A stretch of 64,000 nt of DNA from AEGEAN-183 sp045563675 (lineage in GTDB: Bacteria; Pseudomonadota; Gammaproteobacteria; Magnimaribacterales; Magnimaribacteraceae). Positions 8,248 through 17,105 of the stretch are shown here, one piece after another. Within the stretch, counting starts at the first letter, position 1. Every line of letters starts with the position of its first letter. Under the pieces are notes generated by a model. That model did not search any database. It was given only the letters and a program-made list of their open reading frames with translations, and had not been told where the DNA came from. Where the stretch lies: positions 744,001 to 808,000 of the forward strand of contig JBJLIX010000001.1 of NCBI GenBank assembly GCA_045563675.1, in the 5' to 3' direction. Made by a program: the position numbers and the translations under genes.

Positions 8248-9200
8248 TCCTCAAACCAGAACACTTTTCTTTCTTTAAAGCAAATGGATATTTAATACTC
8301 CCTAATGTTCTTGACCCAGATTTATGTGAGAAAGCACGTGATTTACTTTGGGCTTCCCTTCCCGAAGATACCAATATTAAGCGAGAAGACCCTTTAACTC
8401 ATGTTGGTCCTTTTATTGAGAAGGATTTGGAAGAAGATGTAACGAACCTTAGACAAGGATATAAGTGGCAACTTAGATCTATAGGAACTAATAAGTTAAT
8501 GATAGATCTTGTTTATTCCGAGGCCTTACAACAAATAGCAGAAGAGCTCCTAGGTAACGATACCTTGGTTAAACCAAAAGTGGGTGGAAAAACTATGGGT
8601 CTTCATGGAGCAGCCTGGCCGGGAGGTCCTGTAGACCCAGCTTTAGACAATGAAGGAGCGAGAGGTATTTATGCGACACTTCCTTATGGAGATAAAGAGA
8701 AAGAACCTGATTTTGCTCACAGCGATGGACATCCGTTTAACCTTAGTCTAGTTGGGTTAATTGATGATGTGCTTCCTAACGGAGGAGCCTTTAAGGTTTG
8801 GCCAGGATCACATAAAAGACTTTACCCAACATTTCAAATGCAATATGACCAGCCTAGGATAGCTTATTACGAACACCTACCATCTTATAAGGGGATAATT
8901 CAATCAGAAGCGTATGAAAAAGAAATTAAAAAAATAATGGAAGATACAAAACCTGTTGATTGTTATGGCTCAGAAGGTGATGTTGTTATTTGGCATCATC
9001 GTTTAGCCCATATGGCAGGTCATAATTATTCAAATAAAATGAGACTCGCAGTTCTTGGTGACTTTATAAAAAAGGATTTAGATGAAAACAGAGCAAAACC
9101 ACCCCAAGAAAATATGTGGCAAGATTGGTCTGAACATTTAAATGAAGCCCCAGAAACTTTTTCAGATGAAATGGCTAGATCGCAAAATTTGATAGATTAA
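8244..9200 (+). CDS. Phytanoyl-CoA dioxygenase (PhyH) family protein, 318 aa
   Basis: Non-haem Fe(II)/2-oxoglutarate-dependent oxygenase. The jelly-roll metal triad is visible as H159-S-D161 (FAHSDGHPFNLSLVG) and a distal histidine near residue 256 (GDVVIWHHRLAHMAGHN), with R267 placed to bind 2-oxoglutarate. The GTG start overlaps the upstream membrane-protein stop. Another PhyH enzyme and a PhnZ-type HD oxygenase follow on the same strand. PhyH enzymes hydroxylate substrates as different as phytanoyl-CoA, ectoine and aminoethylphosphonate (PhnY), so the substrate is open. The length fits the family. Confidence 0.85.
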   Translation: MILKPEHFSFFKANGYLILPNVLDPDLCEKARDLLWASLPEDTNIKREDPLTHVGPFIEKDLEEDVTNLRQGYKWQLRSIGTNKLMIDLVYSEALQQIAEELLGNDTLVKPKVGGKTMGLHGAAWPGGPVDPALDNEGARGIYATLPYGDKEKEPDFAHSDGHPFNLSLVGLIDDVLPNGGAFKVWPGSHKRLYPTFQMQYDQPRIAYYEHLPSYKGIIQSEAYEKEIKKIMEDTKPVDCYGSEGDVVIWHHRLAHMAGHNYSNKMRLAVLGDFIKKDLDENRAKPPQENMWQDWSEHLNEAPETFSDEMARSQNLID

Positions 9201-9241
9201 GTAGCAACAGATACATTAAAGATCATAATTTTTAATTACTA

Positions 9242-10438
9242 ATGAAAACGCCGATTGAATTTACAAAAGAATACGTTGAAGAAAACTCTCCTAGGGATCA
9301 ACATATTTATAGTGATTTCTTAAAATCAGGAGAACCCTTCCGTTCTATTTTTGAAAATAACCCTTGGTTAATGCCACCAGACATAAAGAAACCACTTGAA
9401 TGGGGTACTGGCATGTATTGGGATACCACCGTAGCTAGAAAACACGATTATTGGAAAGATTTTGATTTGCCTAAAGCTACTAAAGATATAAAACAAATGA
9501 GAGCAGATATCAAACAGTGGGGGTTCTGTTTAATTGAAGAAGCTATGTCTAAGGCGCAATGTGATAATTTTCTTAATCGACTGCTGGATCAAGCGGCTGG
9601 TGAAAAGTTAGCCGGAGTAGACCAACCAACTCCTTCCGGTCAATACATAAATACACTAATTAACAAAGGAGAAATTTTTGCTAAATGTATAGAACAAAAT
9701 CCTGATACAGTCCAAGCAGGCCCTTTAATCGAGCAGATTATGGATGAAACGCTAGGTAAGGGCTGGATATGTCATAGCTTTCTTTCCAATGGTTCTGACC
9801 CTGGAGGTTATCCTCAAGGTCTACATATTGATCAAGGACCTTTGCTTCCTTGGATCACTGAAGAGGCTCCCGCTCTATTTAACACTATGTATATTCCTCA
9901 AGACATTAATGAAGAAAATGGGGGGACACTTGTTATTCCGGGTAGTCATAAAATCCTTATAGAAGCAGGTAGTGGTGGTAAAGTAGGGAAGTTGCCGCCA
10001 GCTATAAATTTAGAAGCTAAAGCCGGAACAATTATGCTTTTTGATGGAAGGATGCTTCATGGAACGGGGGTAAATAAGACTGACAAACAAAGGTTCGTGG
10101 CTACTATGAGCAACGTAAAGGCGTGGACTAGAACCCAAGAAAACTGGGTTATCTCAGTTGCACCTGATGTGTTAGAGAGTGCCAGTCCTAAATTACTTCA
10201 TAGAATTGGCTTACAAGCTTTAACTTATGGATCCACGATAGAGGGGTTTGGTTTAGGAGCTGCTGGAAGAATAGGGGACGAATGGGGCAGTATCAAACAA
10301 TTTAGAACCGCTTACGATAAGGGAGAGTATGAAAGGGTAAGAGAGCTATCTGCACAGTCTACCCAGGAAGAGTTGAGTAAGAAATACACTGTTAAGGACG
10401 CTATAAAGAAAGCAAAATCTTTTCAGAGAAAGAAATAA
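9242..10438 (+). CDS. Phytanoyl-CoA dioxygenase (PhyH) family protein, 398 aa
   Basis: Second Fe(II)/2-oxoglutarate oxygenase of the group, longer than usual, with about 85 extra N-terminal residues before the fold begins at KQWGFCLIEEAMSKAQCDNF. The iron ligands appear as H195-I-D197 (GLHIDQGPLLPW) and H273 (FDGRMLHGTG), with R284 as the probable co-substrate anchor. The C-terminal 80 residues (GAAGRIGDEWGS onward) lie beyond the core. It lies 41 bases after the previous PhyH gene and 68 before the HD-domain oxygenase gene. The substrate is unknown. Confidence 0.85.
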   Translation: MKTPIEFTKEYVEENSPRDQHIYSDFLKSGEPFRSIFENNPWLMPPDIKKPLEWGTGMYWDTTVARKHDYWKDFDLPKATKDIKQMRADIKQWGFCLIEEAMSKAQCDNFLNRLLDQAAGEKLAGVDQPTPSGQYINTLINKGEIFAKCIEQNPDTVQAGPLIEQIMDETLGKGWICHSFLSNGSDPGGYPQGLHIDQGPLLPWITEEAPALFNTMYIPQDINEENGGTLVIPGSHKILIEAGSGGKVGKLPPAINLEAKAGTIMLFDGRMLHGTGVNKTDKQRFVATMSNVKAWTRTQENWVISVAPDVLESASPKLLHRIGLQALTYGSTIEGFGLGAAGRIGDEWGSIKQFRTAYDKGEYERVRELSAQSTQEELSKKYTVKDAIKKAKSFQRKK

Positions 10439-10506
10439 GGCTTTACATTGTGCTTAATAGGAAATGGTATTAAGATAAAAATAGGTCAAAATTTATAGGG
10501 GGTTTT

Positions 10507-11046
10507 ATGTTTACTAGAATGGATGAAGGCACAAGAGAAGACTGGGAACATATAGGTGCAGAGCACCTTCCGCATATAGTAGATATGCCAAATAGAATCA
10601 TAGGAATGTTGGAACAGCTTGAAGGCTTTACTGGAGGCTTTGCTGTTAACCAACTTCATCATTGTTTGCAAACGGCCACCATGGCTAGGAAGGCAGGAGC
10701 AAGTGATGAAATGGTTTTAATCAGCTTAATACATGATATCGGAAAGGTTATTAGTGTTATTGGACACGGTGAAATCTGTGCTGAGATAATCAAGCCATAT
10801 GTAAGCGAAGACGCTTATCACGTAATTAGAACTCATCAGGACTTTCAAGGAGAACATTATTACCACTACCAAGGAAAACCAACTGATCTTAGGAAACAAT
10901 ATGTTGATGAGTCTTGGTATGAGAAAGCTAGAGAGTTTACTGACGAATGGGATCAACAAGCTTTTGATCCTGAATTCCAAGTGGACAGCTTAGATAGCTT
11001 TAAACCTCTAATCCAGGAATTTTTTGGTGCTCCAAGACAAGTTTAA
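10507..11046 (+). CDS. HD-domain diiron oxygenase-like protein (PhnZ/MIOX type)
   Basis: 179 residues. All six ligand positions of the mixed-valent diiron HD oxygenases (PhnZ, TmpB, myo-inositol oxygenase) can be proposed: H52 (HHCLQTATMARKAGASD), H76-D77 (LIHDIGK), H87 (GHGE), H110 (RTHQD) and D149 (DEWDQQAFDP). The length fits PhnZ, about 190 residues. In known pathways PhnZ cleaves the C-P bond of a hydroxylated aminophosphonate made by a PhyH-family partner, PhnY. Here two PhyH genes lie directly upstream, so an analogous hydroxylate-then-cleave pair is plausible, but no phosphonate transporter is seen. A plain HD phosphohydrolase is the alternative. A good ribosome binding site (AGGGGG) precedes the ATG. 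Confidence 0.75.
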   Translation: MFTRMDEGTREDWEHIGAEHLPHIVDMPNRIIGMLEQLEGFTGGFAVNQLHHCLQTATMARKAGASDEMVLISLIHDIGKVISVIGHGEICAEIIKPYVSEDAYHVIRTHQDFQGEHYYHYQGKPTDLRKQYVDESWYEKAREFTDEWDQQAFDPEFQVDSLDSFKPLIQEFFGAPRQV

Positions 11047-11057
11047 TTTGAAATAAG

Positions 11058-12101
11058 TTAACGTCTACAAAAATTAGCTAAACTTAAAGCCGTTTCATCG
11101 CTTACTTCGATGCAACCTAAGAAAATCTCAGTTCCATGTATGGTACCCATTACTTGTCTGCATTGAGCTTCTACTTCTGCTTCTCTTAGTAATCGATAGA
11201 AATTGACCCCTTCATCTCTTAATGGGTCACATTCATTAACAATAATATAAGTTCTGGGAAGGCCTTTTACATCTTCAACAGAACAGAACCCTGGCCAAGC
11301 CAAGGGGTTTTTATTATTAAATTCTTCTATGCCATAAACAATAGCCCCATGAGAGATTCCACTGGAAGTATGCAGTGAAAGCAGTAGCCCTTCATTTTCT
11401 ACAGAAGAAGGATTTTCTGGAAGAGGCCAAGCACCTGCAATATATGGGCAAATTGGATACATGCCAGTTATTAAATCCAGATGACCTTCCTGTTTTAGTC
11501 TCAGAGTTGTTGCTATAGTAAGATTTCCTCCACCACTTTCTCCTGCAATTACGATCTTATTTTTATCAATGTTTAATTCAGAACTATTGCCGTGCACCCA
11601 TTTTAGTCCAGACACGCAGTCATTTAGACCTGCAGGATAAGGAGCAACTTCTTCAGCTGAAGATGGCCAGCGAGCGTTCCTAAAATCCACCATAGCCACT
11701 GCTACGTTTTGTCTTGCTATGCATCTTCCCCAAGCTTGATAAAGTTCATCAAAACATGAAGATATCTCCATCCCGCCTCCGTGAATATAATAAACGCATG
11801 GTAGAGTTTCTTCCGTGTCAGGTCTTATGTATTGAATGTTAATGGTGTTCCCATCAGGGTCAGAGATAAACTCCTTTTTTGTAGTACTTAGACCATCGCT
11901 AGGAACAACTTCCTTATAATGAGGTGCGTTGTTGATTACATGCATTATTTCTTTACCTGCCTGAGCTTCTTCCGTTTTTTCAAAAGCCATCATTTCTTCT
12001 CTTGTGTCATGCTCAGTCATAACTGCATCGATCTCTATGAGACCGAAGACATCTTTAATTCTTTTATCGATCCTTGGATCTTCAGATATTTTATTAGCCA
12101 T
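11058..12101 (-). CDS. Alpha/beta hydrolase, hormone-sensitive-lipase-like esterase
   Basis: 347 residues. The HSL-family oxyanion motif is HGGG (residues 107-110), the nucleophile S189 sits in AGESGGGN, the acid is in VNECDPLRDEG and the histidine in GTIHGTEIF. It has no signal peptide, so it is cytoplasmic. It is the second gene of a minus-strand pair, 2 bases after the enoyl-CoA hydratase stop. It probably hydrolyses small acyl esters. It converges with the HD-oxygenase gene. Confidence 0.88.
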   Translation of the reverse strand: MANKISEDPRIDKRIKDVFGLIEIDAVMTEHDTREEMMAFEKTEEAQAGKEIMHVINNAPHYKEVVPSDGLSTTKKEFISDPDGNTINIQYIRPDTEETLPCVYYIHGGGMEISSCFDELYQAWGRCIARQNVAVAMVDFRNARWPSSAEEVAPYPAGLNDCVSGLKWVHGNSSELNIDKNKIVIAGESGGGNLTIATTLRLKQEGHLDLITGMYPICPYIAGAWPLPENPSSVENEGLLLSLHTSSGISHGAIVYGIEEFNNKNPLAWPGFCSVEDVKGLPRTYIIVNECDPLRDEGVNFYRLLREAEVEAQCRQVMGTIHGTEIFLGCIEVSDETALSLANFCRR

Positions 12102-12103
12102 AA

Positions 12104-12925
12104 TTATTTCCCCTTAAAAACAGGTTCTTTCTTTTCTACAAAAGCCTTAGTTGCATTTCTGTGATCTTCTGTTTGCCCACAATGGATATGATGTGTTGCT
12201 TCTAAATCAAGGCAATCATCTACTTCTCCAGACATTGCTCGGTTAAGATTCTCTTTCATATACCTATATGCTACGGAAGGACCATTGGCTAATCTTAAAG
12301 CTATCTCCATAGTTTTTTCTTCAAGTTCCTCAGGTTCACAGACCCAGTTTGTTAAACCCAAATTTAAAGCTTCATCAGCACTTACTCTTTCTGAAAGATA
12401 ATAGAGTTCTCTGGCTTTAGCCGAACCAATTAATTGGGTCATAAAGTAACTACCTCCATAGTCTCCAGAAAAACCAACCCTTGCAAAAGCAGTAGTTAGG
12501 ATGGCGTTGCTAGCCATAATCCTTAGATCACAAGCCAATGCATAAGAAAGTCCTGCTCCAGCTGCAGCTCCAGGTAAGGAAGCCAAGGTAGGTTTTGGCA
12601 TTTTAAAAAGTTTTCCTGAAGTCGCTCTTTGATGGACTCTCTGTCGATGAATTGCTGAATCTATTGTATTTGTACCAACCGTACCATCACCAGAAGCAGC
12701 CATTCCTTTAACATCTCCTCCAGCACAAAATCCTTTACCAGCTCCTGTTAAAACTACACAACGTATCTCCGTATCTGTTTCAAATTGGGCTAGCATTTCT
12801 TGCATAGCGGTATTCATCTCACCCGACATAGCATTTCTGGCTTCAGGTCTATTCATAGTTAATACTCCTACGCCATTTTCTTTTGAAGCAAGTAATTCTT
12901 GTGTTCCAGTATCAACTGTACTCAT
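12104..12925 (-). CDS. Enoyl-CoA hydratase/isomerase (crotonase) family protein
   Basis: 273 residues with the crotonase fold. The first oxyanion-hole segment is GFCAGGDVKGMA, the second PGAAAGAGLSYALACDLRI, and LTMNRPEARNAMS is the N-terminal signature. An insert of about 25 residues (SGDGTVGTNTIDSAIHRQRV) precedes the second motif. The canonical hydratase glutamates are not obvious; the loop reads AFARVGFSGDYGG, where D is often seen in isomerase or hydrolase members. The reaction is therefore uncertain. It is followed immediately by the esterase gene. Confidence 0.87.
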   Translation of the reverse strand: MSTVDTGTQELLASKENGVGVLTMNRPEARNAMSGEMNTAMQEMLAQFETDTEIRCVVLTGAGKGFCAGGDVKGMAASGDGTVGTNTIDSAIHRQRVHQRATSGKLFKMPKPTLASLPGAAAGAGLSYALACDLRIMASNAILTTAFARVGFSGDYGGSYFMTQLIGSAKARELYYLSERVSADEALNLGLTNWVCEPEELEEKTMEIALRLANGPSVAYRYMKENLNRAMSGEVDDCLDLEATHHIHCGQTEDHRNATKAFVEKKEPVFKGK

Positions 12926-12992
12926 TATATTTCTCCCTATTTATTATCTTTGTTATTCTACTAATGAAAGTAAACATAGATAAAGCTTTTAA

Positions 12993-13793
12993 ATGACATT
13001 AACTAAACTTTTCTTAACTCTTGTTATGCTATTGCATCTTCCAATAGTTGCTTCATCGTTAAGCCCAATCATAAAAGAGTCAAAAGTACAGAATCCTAAA
13101 TCCATCTTAATGATTGGAAATAGCTTTATGTACTATAACAACGGAGTACATAACCCCTTAGTTAGACTAATTAGAGCAAACGAAGAACTTGGGAAGGGTC
13201 ATAAGATGAGGCTAATTACTATAAATGGTTCCTCTTTGACTTGGCACGACGTTGGTTCTTATATTAAAAATCCAAACTTAGGTTCTTTTTCCATTAGCTC
13301 AAAAAATATACTTAAAAAGTATGATTTCGAAGGTTTTGATATGGCTATTATGCAGGACTGCAGTCAATGCCCAATTCATCCTGAAAGAAAGGACTTATTT
13401 CATGATTACGTAGCTAAGCACAGTGACCTTCTAAAAAAGAACAATATAGAGCCTGCATTAATGATGACTTGGGCCTATAAGGATAAGTCTGAGATGACAG
13501 ATCAGTTATCAAAAGAATATACGCTTGCAGGAAATAAAAACGGTATTTTGGTACTACCAGTAGGTTTAGCTTATAAGAATTCTATGGAAGCATATCCGCA
13601 AATTGACTTATATCATCCTGATAAAAGACATCCGAGCAAGGCTGGAACTTACCTTTCTGCCTGTGTGATGTTTGCATCTGTTTTTCAAATCTCTCCAGTA
13701 GGAAATCCTTATATCTTTGATCTCGACAAGGATGTTGCCCTCAATTTACAAAGAATAGCCTGGCTTACTTATAAAGAATATTATGCAAATTAA
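12993..13793 (+). CDS. Exported SGNH/GDSL-type hydrolase (DUF4886-like)
   Basis: 266 residues. An N-terminal signal peptide (LTKLFLTLVMLLHLPIVAS) directs export. Block I carries the nucleophile in LMIGNSFMYYNN, and the C-terminal catalytic Asp/His pair is visible in YHPDKRHPSKAGTYLSA. Such proteins are esterases or deacetylases of glycans or lipids. The 3' end overlaps the next exported nuclease/phosphatase gene by 11 bases, so the two are translated together. The upstream gap is shared with the divergent crotonase gene. Confidence 0.8.
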   Translation: MTLTKLFLTLVMLLHLPIVASSLSPIIKESKVQNPKSILMIGNSFMYYNNGVHNPLVRLIRANEELGKGHKMRLITINGSSLTWHDVGSYIKNPNLGSFSISSKNILKKYDFEGFDMAIMQDCSQCPIHPERKDLFHDYVAKHSDLLKKNNIEPALMMTWAYKDKSEMTDQLSKEYTLAGNKNGILVLPVGLAYKNSMEAYPQIDLYHPDKRHPSKAGTYLSACVMFASVFQISPVGNPYIFDLDKDVALNLQRIAWLTYKEYYAN

Positions 13794-14784
13794 ATCCATA
13801 ATTATTTTCTTTTTTATAATTTTTTCTTTTCCAGTACTAGGAAACGAAATATCTTTAATGACTTACAACGTAGAAAACCTCTTTGATAATAAAGATGACA
13901 TAGGAAAAGATGATAAAGCTTTTCTACCCGCTTCTTTTAAGAAGAGTTCTTATCACAAGGGGCATTGCAAAGGAATCCAAGTAAAAAAATGGAGAGATGA
14001 ATGTCTTTATCTAGATTGGAGTGAGGAAGCAAAAACGAAAAAAATATTAAATATAACTAAAGTGATATCTTCTTTTGAGGGAGATGGGGTAGATATTATT
14101 GCCCTCCAAGAAGTAGAAAATATTGGTGTACTGAAAGATTTATTCAATGAACTAAAACCTCTAGGTTATATAGATTTCGTCTTATTGGAAGGTAGGGATT
14201 ATCGAGGTATAGATAGTGCCATTATTTCTAAATTTCCTATAAAGAAAACAAAGCTTCATTTTATAAAATTCTCTCCAGGTTTTCCGACAAGAGATACAAG
14301 GCCTATCCTAGAAGCCCATATAGACTATTTAGGAAAGACTCTCAGGGTTTACAGCGTCCATTTTCCAGCTCCGTTTCTAGATGCTGTTATGAGAAAAGAT
14401 GCTTTCATCCAATTGGAGAGTTTACTTAAGTCTCATAATGATCCTGCTGTAGCCATGGGGGATTTTAATGTAACTTCAGAAGAAGAAACTCAATTAGGGT
14501 ATTTTAAGGATCAGTCAAAGATTTGGGATGTTTCCCACCAAGAAGGATGTATAGAATGTAAGGGAACTTATTATTATAAGCCCAAAGACGATTGGTCTTT
14601 TTTGGATGCTATATTAATTTCTAAAGGGCGAGGAGTGAGTTTTAAACCTAATTCTATAGATGTATTGATAAATTCTACTAATGCTTATGGAGACTCTTCT
14701 AAACCAAAAGGTTTTGATGCAACTTCTATGGAAGGGGTTTCAGATCATTTTCCTGTTATTGCTAAGATTAATTTCACTAACTGA
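13783..14784 (+). CDS. Exported endonuclease/exonuclease/phosphatase (EEP) family protein
   Basis: 333 residues with a signal peptide (IKSIIIFFFIIFSFPVLGN). The EEP fold motifs are in order: LMTYNVENLFD at the start, IIALQEVENIG (metal-binding Glu), MGDFNVTSEEE (Asp/Asn) and GVSDHFPVIAKI (Asp-His) at the end. Being exported, it may degrade extracellular nucleic acid or dephosphorylate a phosphodiester to scavenge phosphate. The ATG lies within the end of the preceding SGNH gene. Confidence 0.87.
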   Translation: MQIKSIIIFFFIIFSFPVLGNEISLMTYNVENLFDNKDDIGKDDKAFLPASFKKSSYHKGHCKGIQVKKWRDECLYLDWSEEAKTKKILNITKVISSFEGDGVDIIALQEVENIGVLKDLFNELKPLGYIDFVLLEGRDYRGIDSAIISKFPIKKTKLHFIKFSPGFPTRDTRPILEAHIDYLGKTLRVYSVHFPAPFLDAVMRKDAFIQLESLLKSHNDPAVAMGDFNVTSEEETQLGYFKDQSKIWDVSHQEGCIECKGTYYYKPKDDWSFLDAILISKGRGVSFKPNSIDVLINSTNAYGDSSKPKGFDATSMEGVSDHFPVIAKINFTN

Positions 14785-14799
14785 GGTAAATCTTTTGAC

Positions 14800-16059
14800 A
14801 TGAACAAACCTGATAATAAAAGAACCCAATTTATGGGGGAGAGTCCTCTTTTTTACAAAGAACCTATCTACCTTGAGTCAGGAGAGGGTGTATGGCTTTA
14901 TGATAAAACAGGAAAGAAATACTTAGATGTTTATAACAATGTACCTGTAGCAGGTCACTGTCACCCGAGAATAATTGCTTCCTTGAACGACCAAGCTTCT
15001 AAATTAAATGTTCACAGTCGTTATATCAGTGAAGTTGTAGTGGATTATGCTGAGAAATTAATCTCTCTTCATTCAGAAAACTTATCAAAACTTCAAATGG
15101 CTTGTAGTGGAACTGAGGCCGTTGAAGTTGCAATTAAAATGGCTCGCATTCATACAGGTGGGCAAGGAATAATTTGTTCCAATGCAACTTATCATGGAAA
15201 TAGTCATGAGACCTTTAGAATGACAATTGGACCTTTTGAACCAGAATTTAGAAGAGTAATCTACCCCGAATCTTATAGGCCAATCAAGGAAGGATTATCT
15301 GAAGAAGAATTGTGTACCCTATATATAAAAGAGGTGGAAGACCAAATCCAAGGTTTTAAAAAAGATGGAATTAAATTTGCTGGGTTAATCTTCTGTTCTA
15401 TTTTTGCCAATGAAGGGTTACCCGATTTTCCTAAAGATTATTTACCTAAAGTATCCAAACTAGTACGAGATTCTGGAGGGGTATTAATTTTAGATGAAGT
15501 CCAGGCGGGTTTTGGTAGAACAGGTACTTGGTGGGGATATCAGTTATCGAAAGTAAGTCCAGATATCGTTGTCATGGGTAAACCCATGGGTTCAGGATTG
15601 CCCGTAAGTGGGGTTGTTGCTAATGAAAGCATAGCAAATAGCTTTCATGAAAAAGCTTTTTACTTCAATACAACAGCAGCAACGCCTTTACAAGCAGCCG
15701 TGGCTGGAACAGTTATAGATATAATTCAAGACGAGGATCTTATTAATAATGCAGAAAGAGTAGGGACGTATCTAAAAACTGAATTATTAAAAATAAAAGA
15801 GGATTTTGATTATCTAGGAGATATAAGAGGACCTGGACTTTTTATAGGGTTAGATATTGTAGACAACAAGGAAGATAAAAATCCTGATAGGGAAAAGGCA
15901 ATAGAAATAGTAGAAACTTTAAAAAATAAGGGAGTTCTCATTTCCAATGCTGGTCAATATAGAAATGTTTTAAAACTAAGGCCGCCTTTAGTTTTTGATT
16001 TAGATAATGCAAATTATCTTTTAGAAATCTTAAATCAGGTATTTAAAGAGGTTAGGTAA
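14800..16059 (+). CDS. Class III PLP enzyme, AGXT2L/phospho-lyase-like
   Basis: 419 residues, fold type I. The PLP lysine is K261 in VVMGKPMGSGLP; D232 is in LILDEVQAGFGRTG; the N-terminal VPVAGHCHPRI and C-terminal RNVLKLRPPLVF are typical of the AGXT2/AGXT2L branch. That branch includes alanine-glyoxylate aminotransferase and the phospho-lyases acting on ethanolamine phosphate or 5-phosphohydroxylysine. The next gene, 5 bases away, is an APH-type small-molecule kinase. The kinase plus phospho-lyase pairing favours the lyase reading (phosphorylated amino alcohol to aldehyde, ammonia and phosphate). This is inference; an ordinary transaminase is the alternative. Confidence 0.85.
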   Translation: MNKPDNKRTQFMGESPLFYKEPIYLESGEGVWLYDKTGKKYLDVYNNVPVAGHCHPRIIASLNDQASKLNVHSRYISEVVVDYAEKLISLHSENLSKLQMACSGTEAVEVAIKMARIHTGGQGIICSNATYHGNSHETFRMTIGPFEPEFRRVIYPESYRPIKEGLSEEELCTLYIKEVEDQIQGFKKDGIKFAGLIFCSIFANEGLPDFPKDYLPKVSKLVRDSGGVLILDEVQAGFGRTGTWWGYQLSKVSPDIVVMGKPMGSGLPVSGVVANESIANSFHEKAFYFNTTAATPLQAAVAGTVIDIIQDEDLINNAERVGTYLKTELLKIKEDFDYLGDIRGPGLFIGLDIVDNKEDKNPDREKAIEIVETLKNKGVLISNAGQYRNVLKLRPPLVFDLDNANYLLEILNQVFKEVR

Positions 16060-16064
16060 ATTCT

Positions 16065-17060
16065 GTGAACCAAGAGGCCCTCTTTAGATTAGCTGAAGAA
16101 GCAATAAAACTTTGGGATGTGGAGGTAGAAAGTATCAATCTACATTTACAAAGTGAAAATACAGTTTATAAAGTAGAAGCGCTGGATGGAAGTACCTATG
16201 CTCTTAGAATTCACAGAAAAGATTACCATGATTTGGATGAGTTAAATTCAGAACATCTCTGGACTAAAAGCTTGTCTAATGCTGGTTTATTAGTTCCTGA
16301 GGCAGTAGTTACAAAAAATGGCGATACTTACGCATCTGTTTCTTTTTTAAATTCTGATGAGTATCGATATGTGGGGTTAGTTAAATGGATAGAAGGCACT
16401 ATCTTGAATGACTTAATCTTAGATTTAGAGGACAAAGGGGTTAGTGATTTGTATGAATCTTTGGGCAAAGTTGTTGCTAAATTTCATAAAGCCACTATAG
16501 CTTGGGAACAGCCTAAGGGTTTTAAAAGACACTCTTTTGATGTTGATGGGTTTCTTGGAGATCAACCTTTTTGGGGTAGGTTTTGGGAAGCTCAGAATGC
16601 AACTATTAGTGAACGTGAAAAATTAGCCTTAATTAGAAAAAACATGATTGAAACTATGTCTGAATTTTCTAAGAATATAAATTCTTTTGGCATGATCCAT
16701 GCGGATTTGCATTCACAAAATGTATTAATTCAGGGTAAGAGCCTCTCAGTAATAGATTTTGATGATGCTGGTTTCGGTTGGTACGGTTTTGATTTGGCAG
16801 TTGCTATTTGGGATAGGTTAGATTTTACGGCTACAGGGTGTCATTTTGATATAGCCTATCAATCTTTGAAAAAAGGTTATTTAGAAGAGCGTCCAGATAC
16901 TGGAGATATACTTGAAACCATTCCTATTTTCTTATTGATGCGCACCTTAATGATTATCCGTTGGATTGAAGATAGACCAGAAGCTGGTTATGAAGATTTC
17001 ATTCCTATTTTAATTAAAGCTTCTATAGATCAAGCTGAAGATTTAAAATTACTGAATTAA
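16065..17060 (+). CDS. APH/choline-kinase-type phosphotransferase
   Basis: 331 residues with the kinase-like fold of aminoglycoside, choline and hydroxylysine kinases. The catalytic loop is MIHADLHSQNVLI and the metal-binding Asp is in VIDFDDAGFGWYG. The N-lobe has YALRIHRKDYH with the ATP-binding lysine replaced by Arg/His-like residues as in some homologues. The GTG start lies 5 bases after the PLP enzyme. With that neighbour it resembles the hydroxylysine kinase/phospho-lyase and ethanolamine pairs. An antibiotic-resistance role is unlikely in this context. The amine substrate is unknown. Confidence 0.85.
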   Translation: MNQEALFRLAEEAIKLWDVEVESINLHLQSENTVYKVEALDGSTYALRIHRKDYHDLDELNSEHLWTKSLSNAGLLVPEAVVTKNGDTYASVSFLNSDEYRYVGLVKWIEGTILNDLILDLEDKGVSDLYESLGKVVAKFHKATIAWEQPKGFKRHSFDVDGFLGDQPFWGRFWEAQNATISEREKLALIRKNMIETMSEFSKNINSFGMIHADLHSQNVLIQGKSLSVIDFDDAGFGWYGFDLAVAIWDRLDFTATGCHFDIAYQSLKKGYLEERPDTGDILETIPIFLLMRTLMIIRWIEDRPEAGYEDFIPILIKASIDQAEDLKLLN

Positions 17061-17105
17061 TCTAATGAAGAAAGCATTTAGGTAGAATTAATTTCTGGAG
17101 TTTAT

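Noticed and set aside
10486..10980. Minus-strand open frames opposite the HD-oxygenase gene
   Set aside because: They lie antisense to a clear gene, have no homology-like motifs or ribosome binding sites, and are shadows.
16065..17060. Aminoglycoside resistance gene
   Set aside because: The APH fold is shared by many metabolic kinases, and linkage to a PLP enzyme and amine oxidase points to catabolism.
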